Shown: positions 1 to 5,797 of the stretch, one piece after another
How the letters are laid out: each line of letters starts with the position of its first letter
Numbering within the stretch: position 1 is the stretch's first letter
Source: Spirochaeta sp.
GTDB lineage: Bacteria > Spirochaetota > Spirochaetia > DSM-2461
Length of the DNA: 9,110 bases
Direction of reading: 5' to 3'
Assembly: GCA_030592625.1 (NCBI GenBank)
Contig: JAUVIY010000088.1
Coordinates: 1-9,110, forward strand
Notes under the pieces: generated by a model
Seen by the model: only the letters and a program-made list of their open reading frames with translations
Told to the model about the DNA's origin: nothing
Database searches by the model: none
Program-made: the position numbers and the translations under genes

Positions 1-27
1 CCGGATGATCTATGCCAGGTTCATACC

Positions 28-57
28 TTGACCCCCCACCTACACCTTTGCAATAAT
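28..57 (+). promoter_or_regulatory. Putative sigma-70 promoter of the pheST leader and operon
   Basis: The -35 box TTGACC (28-33) matches the consensus at five of six positions. An 18-bp spacer follows, then the -10 box AATAAT (52-57), also five of six. A start site six to eight bases past the -10 box falls at about 63-66, where C63-A64 would be a normal initiation dinucleotide. The box lies upstream of a Phe-rich leader frame, an intrinsic terminator and pheS, which is the order expected of an attenuated operon. Spacing and match are good, but the call rests on two hexamers only. Bases 1-27 show nothing I can name; they may be the end of an intergenic region or of an upstream gene. Confidence 0.6.
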
Positions 58-63
58 GCCGGC

Positions 64-147
64 ATGACTTTCAGGAGCGTGTATTCGCAGTTTGCGAGCT
101 TTATTTTTTCCGGCCCATTCGCCGGAGGAAGCGTCGTGCTGTCATAA
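64..147 (+). CDS. Phe-rich leader peptide of the pheST attenuator (putative)
   Basis: A 27-codon frame starts at ATG 64 and ends at TAA 145-147, starting MTFRSVYSQFASFIFSGPF. It has five Phe codons (residues 3, 10, 13, 15, 19), far above the usual share of about 4%. The E. coli pheST leader peptide PheM is likewise short and Phe-rich; the present peptide is a functional analogue by inference, not a sequence homologue. Phe codons 13 and 15 (100-102, 106-108) lie just before or inside the first arm of a hairpin that competes with an antiterminator. The start is uncertain. There is no Shine-Dalgarno sequence before ATG 64, and the predicted transcription start nearly coincides with it, so translation may be leaderless. 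AGGAG (73-77) lies only one base before an in-frame GTG (79), too close to serve it. The frame stays open upstream to base 1. Confidence 0.68.
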   Translation: MTFRSVYSQFASFIFSGPFAGGSVVLS

Positions 148-163
148 AATCTGACATCAGATT
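148..163 (+). repeat. Short inverted repeat inside the attenuator loop
   Basis: AATCTGA (148-154) and TCAGATT (157-163) are perfect inverted repeats with a 2-base centre. As RNA this forms a six-pair stem with an ACAT loop. It begins directly after the leader stop codon and sits inside the loop enclosed by the proposed antiterminator helix (122-136 with 170-185), which it would shorten and so favour. It could instead be a protein-binding dyad on DNA; nothing in the sequence separates the two. Confidence 0.5.
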
Positions 164-171
164 AAATTGCG

Positions 172-206
172 ACGGGTTCTTCCGGTAGGGAGAGCCCGTT
201 TTTTTT
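172..206 (+). terminator. Intrinsic terminator in the pheS leader (attenuator terminator)
   Basis: Arm 172-180 (ACGGGTTCT) pairs with 191-199 (AGAGCCCGT) in nine pairs with one G-U. The stem can be extended by 181-183 with 188-190, closing a GGTA tetraloop at 184-187. Eight consecutive T residues (199-206) follow at once. This is a textbook rho-independent terminator, placed 23 bp before the pheS start codon. There it can only work as a conditional stop for pheS transcription, or as the end of an upstream transcript. Confidence 0.88.
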
Positions 207-228
207 GGTATGGAGAGCGGAAATAACA

Positions 229-1275
229 ATGATTGAAAAACTAAAAAGTCTGGAAACTTCTTTCAAGAAGGTGCTTGAGGACACGGATACCGAGGCGAAG
301 CTGGCCGATCTGAAAGCCCGCTTCCTGGGGAAAAAGGGTGAGCTCAGCACCATCCTCAAATCCCTGGGGCAGGCCACTCCTGAGGAGCGTAAAACACTTG
401 GTCAAGCGGCCAACGAACTGAAAACCCGACTCCTCGATAACCTGGATGAGGCCAAAGGAGCCATCGAGCGAATAATGATCGATGCGAGGCTCGCCGCGGA
501 CTGGACCGACATCACTCTCACCGGATCTCAGAGGGCTCGCAGCGTGAAGGAATCAGGCCTCCACCCGGTTACCATCGTTCAGCGGGAACTCGAGGACATA
601 TTTCTCTCTATGGGATTCGATATCCTGGATGGACCACATATCGAGGATGATTTTTACAACTTCACCGCCTTGAACATACCCGAAACCCATCCGGCACGGG
701 ACATGCAGGATACCTTCTGGTTCAAGGACATGAAGCACCTGCTCCGTACACATACCTCAACCATACAGATTCGGGGAATGGAAGAAAAAAAACACCCGCC
801 CTTCAAGTTTGTAGCGCCGGGCAAAGTATTCCGTTCCGAGGCTACCGATGCCTCCCATGAAGCGGTGTTCCATCAGATGGAAGGTATGCTCATCGGCAAG
901 GACATCACCGTCGCTCACCTTATCTACTTCGAGAAAACACTCCTGAGTGAAATCTTCAATAAGGATGTGGAAATCCGCCTTCGCCCGGGATTCTTCCCCT
1001 TCGTGGAACCGGGATTCGAGCTGGACATACAGTGCCTTATCTGCGACGGGAAGGGCTGCAAAGTCTGCAAGCAGACCGGCTGGGTTGAACTGCTCCCCTG
1101 CGGAATGACTCACCCCAACGTCCTGCGTCACGGTGGTATCGACCCTGAGGAATTCAACGGATTCGCCTTCGGCCTCGGCCTGGATCGTCTGGTGATGATG
1201 CGTTACGGCATCAACGATATCAGGCTTCTGCACAGCGGTAATATCGACTTTACACGGCAATTCGCTACCTGCTAG
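229..1275 (+). CDS. pheS: Phenylalanine--tRNA ligase alpha subunit
   Basis: Catalytic subunit of the alpha2-beta2 phenylalanyl-tRNA synthetase, which charges tRNA-Phe with phenylalanine using ATP in the cytoplasm. The 348-aa product is the usual bacterial size. Residues 1-90 form the N-terminal coiled-coil arm that contacts tRNA. The class II core follows: HPARDMQDTFW (154-164), motif 2 with VFRSEATDASHE (200-211), the Phe pocket FFPFVEPGFE (255-264), and motif 3 GFAFGLGLDRLVMMRYG (311-327). Ala313 appears to match the E. coli specificity residue Ala294. Four cysteines (269, 272, 277, 280; CLIC...GCKVC) form a zinc-ribbon-like knuckle seen in many bacterial PheS. ATG 229 is preferred, with GGAGAG at 212-217 upstream; an earlier in-frame TTG (205) lies in the terminator T-run. 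pheT follows 11 bp later, and expression is probably controlled by the upstream attenuator. Confidence 0.98.
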   Translation: MIEKLKSLETSFKKVLEDTDTEAKLADLKARFLGKKGELSTILKSLGQATPEERKTLGQAANELKTRLLDNLDEAKGAIERIMIDARLAADWTDITLTGSQRARSVKESGLHPVTIVQRELEDIFLSMGFDILDGPHIEDDFYNFTALNIPETHPARDMQDTFWFKDMKHLLRTHTSTIQIRGMEEKKHPPFKFVAPGKVFRSEATDASHEAVFHQMEGMLIGKDITVAHLIYFEKTLLSEIFNKDVEIRLRPGFFPFVEPGFELDIQCLICDGKGCKVCKQTGWVELLPCGMTHPNVLRHGGIDPEEFNGFAFGLGLDRLVMMRYGINDIRLLHSGNIDFTRQFATC

Positions 1276-1286
1276 GGAGATAAGGA

Positions 1287-3755
1287 ATGTACATAACGGT
1301 AGACTGGATTAAGGATTTTGTTGACCTCCCCGAGGGCTTGAGCGACAGGGAACTTTCAGAACGCATCACCTTGGGTGTCTGTGAGGTGGAAGGCTGCGAA
1401 CGCACCGGTGCCATGCTGGGTAAGGTGACCGTGGCTGTCGTCAAGGCCGTTATTCCTCATCCTGATGCGGACAAGCTCCGCCTGGCCACCGTCGACCTGG
1501 GCAGTGGTAACGAAGCCACTGTTATTTGCGGTGCTCCCAATTGCCGGGAAGGCATCAAGGTGCCTTACGCTGCCCTGGGAACCAGTTTCCCCGGGGGCTT
1601 CACTCTGAAACCGAAGAAAATACGGGGCATCGTCTCGGAAGGAATGCTCTGCAGCGAGCAGGAGCTGGGACTTTCTGAGAATCACGAGGGCCTGATGGAG
1701 CTTGCCGGTAACGCTCCTGTGGGTGAGACTCTGGCCGCCGCTTTAGGTGATGCTGTGGTGGACGACCTGGTTCTGGACATCGACAACAAATCCCTGACTC
1801 ATCGGCCGGACCTCTGGGGCCACTATGGAATGGCACGGGAGTTCGCCGCAGTCTTCGAAAAACCGTTCAAAGACAAGTTTGACGCTGCATGGGTGAAGGG
1901 TTTGAAGGCGAAAATTGACAAATCCGGGGCGAAGCCTCCGGTCACCATTCACGTGGACAAGGACTCGGCCAACAGAGGTTTCCTGGGCCTTTCGGTGGAT
2001 GGAATCAACATCGGGGAGAGTCCTGAATGGATGCAGAGACGGCTTACCGTAGCGGGAATGCGACCCATCAATTCCATCGTTGATATCTCCAATTATGTCA
2101 TGCTGGAAACCGGTATCCCGAACCATATATTTGATCGTTCCACCATCGGCGGTGGTAAAATCGTCGTTCGTCGGGCCGGTGACGAGCAGACTTTTGTTAC
2201 TCTGGACGAGCAGGAGCGAAAACTTATTTCCTCCGATACTCTGGTCTGTGATGCCGGGAATCCTTCGGCCATCGCCGGCATTATGGGCGGTTTGAAAAGT
2301 TCCGTGGCCGATGATACAAACGGCATCATGATTGAGGTAGCCAACTGGACCGATGCCGAGATACGCCGGACCAGCACACGTCTCGGTCTGCGAACCGACG
2401 CCTCCCAGCGTTATGAGAAGAGCCTGGACAGCCAGCAGCTTGAAAAGACCGTGCTTCGTATATTCGAGCTTGTTCTTGAATTGAACCCCGAAGCCGCAGC
2501 TGTTGGCGGCATCCAGTCTGACAACATGCCTGAGCCTCTGGAACTGGCCATAGAAACAAGCCCCGCCCGTATTGCAAAGGTACTCGGCGAGGATGTGGGT
2601 GAAAAGCGCCTTATCGGGATTCTGGAAGCATTAGGTTTCACTGTTGAGGCAATTCCAGGTGCCGATGCCGGTACGGACGGTAAGGGGAAAACCCACCTCA
2701 TCCACGTTCCTACGTGGAGGTCAACAAAAGATGTTGAATGTGAAGCCGATATCGTGGAAGAAATCGGCCGTATCATCGGCTTCGACAACATCACTCCGGT
2801 GAGCCCCGCTCACGATATTGAGGCCCTCAGGCTCTCGCAGGCCAAAACCATGATGCGGAAAGCCCAGGATTACATGGTGCTTCGTGGCCGTGCCCTGGAA
2901 GTGATGACCTACCCGCTGGTGGGTGAAGTTCTTCTGGAGAAGGCTTCCTGGCCGGTTCACAATGAAGGCCTGGTACTGGCCAACGCTCTCACCCCGGAGC
3001 ACGACCGGATGCGGCCCAGCCTTGTTCCCAGTCTCCTGGAAGTTACAGCGAATAACCGGAAAGAACATGATATCTTCCGTATATTCGAGGTAGGCCGGAG
3101 CTATACTGACCTGGGAGGGGATGAATACTCACAAGATCTGCATCAGATCGGCGTGGTTTTTCAGGAAACGAAGGTCAACCCCTTCTCTGAGCTGGCCGAC
3201 ACCATGGAAGGTTTACTCTCATACCTCGGCCTTCCGGCTCGAATGGTTCCCGCAGATCCGTCAAAAGGTAATTCTCTGATTCCCGCCGCCTGGGCAGGCA
3301 GCCATCCCCACGAAATGGTGGACATTCAGGTGATGGGCCGGTCCCGCGGGGTGATTCTTTCACTTCACCCTCAGGTGGGACACGCTTTCAAGATAAAAGG
3401 ACGTACCGCTCTCGCGGTCCTGGATCTCACCGAGGTGATGACAATACCGGTGAAGAACAAAACCGCCTTTATACCCCTGGATCGATTCCCCGGCTCGGAT
3501 TTCGACATTACTGTCGTCACTCCTGCCGAAATCTATGCCGCCGAAGTGTTGGCTGTAGTGAGGGGTATGAAAATAAAGGAAATCCGTTCGGTGGGTATCC
3601 TGGATGTCTTCGATTTGGGAGCTGATGGCAAAGCACTTACTCTGCATATCGAGTTCCGGGACCCGGATAAAACTCTGGATGCCCTCTTTATCAAAGAAGC
3701 TGAAGATGAAGTAATTACGGTTCTGGATAAGGCCGGTTATCCGCTTCGAAGTTAG
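1287..3755 (+). CDS. pheT: Phenylalanine--tRNA ligase beta subunit
   Basis: Structural and editing subunit of phenylalanyl-tRNA synthetase; it binds tRNA-Phe and hydrolyses Tyr wrongly attached to it. The 822-aa product is slightly longer than typical. In order: N-terminal extension; EMAP-II-like tRNA-binding domain (about 40-150, with HPDADKLRLATVDLG and KIRGIVSEGMLCS); B3/B4 editing domain (about 215-400, with RPINSIVDISNYVMLETG and NPSAIAGIMGG); B5 domain (about 410-500, VPTWRSTKDVECEADIVEE); a catalytic-like core; and a C-terminal FDX-ACB anticodon-binding domain (about 730-822). In the last domain, the arginine pair usual after FPxx in E. coli PheT is replaced in DRFPGSDFDITVV. The start ATG has GGGAG (1275-1279) seven bases upstream, overlapping the pheS stop, so the two genes are co-transcribed and probably translationally linked. 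The gene ends 3 bp from the end of the convergent downstream gene. Confidence 0.98.
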   Translation: MYITVDWIKDFVDLPEGLSDRELSERITLGVCEVEGCERTGAMLGKVTVAVVKAVIPHPDADKLRLATVDLGSGNEATVICGAPNCREGIKVPYAALGTSFPGGFTLKPKKIRGIVSEGMLCSEQELGLSENHEGLMELAGNAPVGETLAAALGDAVVDDLVLDIDNKSLTHRPDLWGHYGMAREFAAVFEKPFKDKFDAAWVKGLKAKIDKSGAKPPVTIHVDKDSANRGFLGLSVDGINIGESPEWMQRRLTVAGMRPINSIVDISNYVMLETGIPNHIFDRSTIGGGKIVVRRAGDEQTFVTLDEQERKLISSDTLVCDAGNPSAIAGIMGGLKSSVADDTNGIMIEVANWTDAEIRRTSTRLGLRTDASQRYEKSLDSQQLEKTVLRIFELVLELNPEAAAVGGIQSDNMPEPLELAIETSPARIAKVLGEDVGEKRLIGILEALGFTVEAIPGADAGTDGKGKTHLIHVPTWRSTKDVECEADIVEEIGRIIGFDNITPVSPAHDIEALRLSQAKTMMRKAQDYMVLRGRALEVMTYPLVGEVLLEKASWPVHNEGLVLANALTPEHDRMRPSLVPSLLEVTANNRKEHDIFRIFEVGRSYTDLGGDEYSQDLHQIGVVFQETKVNPFSELADTMEGLLSYLGLPARMVPADPSKGNSLIPAAWAGSHPHEMVDIQVMGRSRGVILSLHPQVGHAFKIKGRTALAVLDLTEVMTIPVKNKTAFIPLDRFPGSDFDITVVTPAEIYAAEVLAVVRGMKIKEIRSVGILDVFDLGADGKALTLHIEFRDPDKTLDALFIKEAEDEVITVLDKAGYPLRS
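3725..3742. other. Hairpin at the pheT 3' end
   Basis: GGATAA (3725-3730) and TTATCC (3737-3742) form a perfect six-base inverted repeat around GGCCGG, within the last codons of pheT. No T-run follows on either strand, so it is not a standard intrinsic terminator. It is the only hairpin I see near the junction of the two convergent genes. It may protect or pause transcripts, or be chance. Confidence 0.25.
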
Positions 3756-3758
3756 GAA

Positions 3759-5732
3759 TTATGGGGTCACTACGTATATCAGGTCGTCGATTTCCGGTGA
3801 ACCGTAGTTTTGGGCTCCGTTGGAAACAGACGAGAGGCGGCTTGTGGCACGGGTGGCGTTGGCCTCGAGAATGCTGCCGTCGGCAAGATGGATTACCCGG
3901 TCTTTTCCCAGGGACCGCATTACACGGATTTCCGATCCGGTCGGCGGTATCTGATTGGTGAGTGGTTCGATAACGAGTATCTCGCCACGAATCTGAACGA
4001 TAACACCATAGAGACGCCATTGTATGGCCATTTCTCCAGTGTCAACGAAAGTGTTGCTGTCAGCCAGGCGGGTCTCAAGATCCGAAATAATTTGTTCGGT
4101 TTTGGTCAACTGTTCTTCCAGAACCAGTTTTTCTGTTGACCTCTCCGCTTTGATTCGATTTGCTTCAATCAGTTCGGCTTCGAGCAGCACCAATGCTGTG
4201 TTCAATGCCCGGTTCTCCAATGTCAGTGCATCCAGCCGGTTATCGAGCTGTCGCCGTTCGGCTTCCGCGGAAGCGGCCATTTCCTGCCGTACAGTCTCAT
4301 ACCGCAGGGCGGCATCTTCCTTTTCCTGGGCCAAAGCGATGAGTGCGATCTGGTCTTTCCCCTCAAGTCTCGCAGCATTGGTGCTTTCCCAGAGCTGCCA
4401 GTATCTCGTCAGTTCCCGGCCTATCGGATCCGGAATCTGTTCCAGGCCTGATATCCACGATGATGATGCCCTGTCGAAATTCCCGGACACCAGTGATGAT
4501 TCCGATATTAGGGAATATTGTCTGACATCCGCTGCAACCAATTCTCTGTATGTGTTCTGATAACCCTTGGTAACCTGGTCCATTAAGGGCCATAAAGCGC
4601 CCAATCTGCGCCAGGCGATGTCAGCTTCCTGGTAACGGCCGGCTTTCATGTGACTGATCGCAAGGTCGATCAGCAGTTTCGACTCGGTGAGAAATGTCGA
4701 TTTATCATCCTCTTCCAAAGATGCCAAATATGCGGAGAAGAACCGGACAATTTCTCTGTCGGCTTCATTTCTGGCTTTAATTCCCGGCAGCTCGGCGGTT
4801 ATTTTATCGGTAAAGAGACTTTCCAAAACGGAGAGATGACCCTCTGCACGGTTATAGTCCCGGGTGGTGATGGCCTCAAATAAACCGAGATATTGGTTGG
4901 ACAGCTCATCCAGCCAATAATTCTCCACTTTTCGGGTTTCTCTTAATATCTCCAAATCTGCATCAATCCCGGCATTGACGATATCGATAAAGTCCTTTTC
5001 CTCATAAAGTTGAGCCAGCAATTCGGATTCATCGGTATCCAGTGTTTCCGCCAGTGCCTGTCGTTCTTCAACTGCGCCGGCTAATGCTGTTTTCAGAGAG
5101 GCCCTTTCATCCCGGAGATCCGTCATCCGCTGTTCGTACACCATCATTTCCTGACTGCGGAATTCATCCATCCGTTCGGTGTATTTGGAATCCAGATCGG
5201 TTTTAAGCTTATCTATAGCCTGATTGATTTGTTCTTCCGGACGGTTCAGTCCTTCGAGGCGAATCCGTTCCTCATCGAGGATATTGTTGATTTCCGCCAA
5301 CAGATCCCTTTCTTTGATCTGATTGGTTTCTTCCATCAGTTCCTGCAGGAGACGGAGTCTGTTATCCAGGTCGAGAATACGCTCCTGATAACAATAGATT
5401 TGAACGTCCTTCAGATCCACTTCCCGGCGCTTGTTGTTGATTTCCTGTACGGCGGATCGGAGTAATGGACTTTCGAGGCTGGTGAATGGGAAATCCCTGT
5501 CGATATTCGTTTCAGTTCTTCTCAATACCGTGAGACTCAAGATAAGAGGAATAGCCGTGATGATAATCAGTGCAAGCAGGGGTAACAGGAATATTTGAAA
5601 TTTATCGGAGCGACCGATACTGCCGATTTCCGGGATTTCTTCGAGCACCTCAAAATCAAGTTCCATGTCGAGGCGCTCCATATTCCAACGGTCGGGATCG
5701 TGAATATAATTTTCGAGTGTGTTTATTTCCAT
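3759..5732 (-). CDS. Membrane-anchored coiled-coil/TPR-like protein of unknown function
   Basis: I do not recognise the family of this 657-aa protein. Residues 1-45 are acidic and hydrophilic. A single hydrophobic helix (46-70; FQIFLLPLLALIIITAIPLI) probably crosses the membrane. Residues 95-270 are charged and heptad-rich, predicting long coiled coil. Residues 284-450 contain three similar helical units (near 288-307, 362-381 and 415-434) of the type G-x-Y/F-x-x-A followed by hydrophobic/Leu positions, resembling degenerate TPRs. A second coiled coil spans about 453-560. The C-terminal 85 residues look beta-rich (YGVIVQIRGEILVIEP, VIHLADGSILEANATRATS, DDLIYVV). They resemble the small barrel at the end of some CsgG/FlgT-like envelope proteins, a loose comparison. 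ATG 5730-5732 lacks a strong Shine-Dalgarno. The product is probably an envelope scaffold. It is divergent from the HD-GYP gene and convergent with pheT. Confidence 0.87.
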   Translation of the reverse strand: MEINTLENYIHDPDRWNMERLDMELDFEVLEEIPEIGSIGRSDKFQIFLLPLLALIIITAIPLILSLTVLRRTETNIDRDFPFTSLESPLLRSAVQEINNKRREVDLKDVQIYCYQERILDLDNRLRLLQELMEETNQIKERDLLAEINNILDEERIRLEGLNRPEEQINQAIDKLKTDLDSKYTERMDEFRSQEMMVYEQRMTDLRDERASLKTALAGAVEERQALAETLDTDESELLAQLYEEKDFIDIVNAGIDADLEILRETRKVENYWLDELSNQYLGLFEAITTRDYNRAEGHLSVLESLFTDKITAELPGIKARNEADREIVRFFSAYLASLEEDDKSTFLTESKLLIDLAISHMKAGRYQEADIAWRRLGALWPLMDQVTKGYQNTYRELVAADVRQYSLISESSLVSGNFDRASSSWISGLEQIPDPIGRELTRYWQLWESTNAARLEGKDQIALIALAQEKEDAALRYETVRQEMAASAEAERRQLDNRLDALTLENRALNTALVLLEAELIEANRIKAERSTEKLVLEEQLTKTEQIISDLETRLADSNTFVDTGEMAIQWRLYGVIVQIRGEILVIEPLTNQIPPTGSEIRVMRSLGKDRVIHLADGSILEANATRATSRLSSVSNGAQNYGSPEIDDLIYVVTP

Positions 5733-5797
5733 TATCCGATAGAATTATGCCATGTTTGATCCAATCTTTCCGGGATTTTTTCCTCACCAGTGGGATA
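5733..5797. promoter_or_regulatory. Divergent start region between the coiled-coil gene and the HD-GYP gene
   Basis: These 65 bp separate two outward-reading start codons. On the plus strand TAGAAT (5740-5745) is a fair -10 box; on the minus strand CATAAT (complement of 5744-5749) is another, overlapping it. Neither has a recognisable -35 box at 16-18 bp, so promoters may rely on another sigma factor or an activator, or lie within the coding sequences. Overlapping -10 boxes would make transcription in the two directions mutually exclusive. Confidence 0.35.

Larger units (their letters stand above)
105..206 (+). promoter_or_regulatory. Ribosome-mediated transcription attenuator (three competing RNA helices)
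   Basis: Three mutually exclusive pairings can be read by hand. Segment 1:2 is 105-114 with 121-130: ten pairs, two of them G-U, around a six-base loop. Segment 2:3 is 122-130 with 177-185 (nine pairs, one G-U), a small internal loop, then 132-136 with 170-174 (five pairs). Segment 3:4 is the terminator, 172-183 with 188-199. The antiterminator 2:3 uses nearly all of the terminator's 5' arm, so both cannot form. A ribosome stalled at Phe codons around 91-108 would cover segment 1 and leave 122-136 free, giving readthrough into pheS. A ribosome released at the stop (145-147) would cover the end of segment 2, or leave 1:2 to form, giving termination. This is the trp/pheST attenuation logic, inferred from pairing alone. 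Confidence 0.72.

Noticed and set aside
205..228. In-frame TTG start of pheS at 205 adding eight residues
   Set aside because: It lies inside the terminator T-run and has no ribosome site; ATG 229 follows GGAGAG and gives a normal PheS N-terminus.
1..228. T-box riboswitch upstream of pheS
   Set aside because: No T-box motif (AGGGTGGNACCGCG-like) is present; the leader fits peptide-dependent attenuation instead.
757..1260. 167-aa minus-strand frame
   Set aside because: It is wholly antisense to the core of pheS and has no protein features of its own.
4024..4560. 178-aa plus-strand frame
   Set aside because: Serine-rich shadow of the coiled-coil gene on the other strand; such shadows are expected opposite Glu/Ala-rich coiled coils.
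5570..5797. N-terminal extension of the HD-GYP gene to 5570, or start at ATG 5747
   Set aside because: The extension is antisense to the start of the divergent gene and looks random; 5747 has no ribosome site and would nearly coincide with the proposed -10 box.
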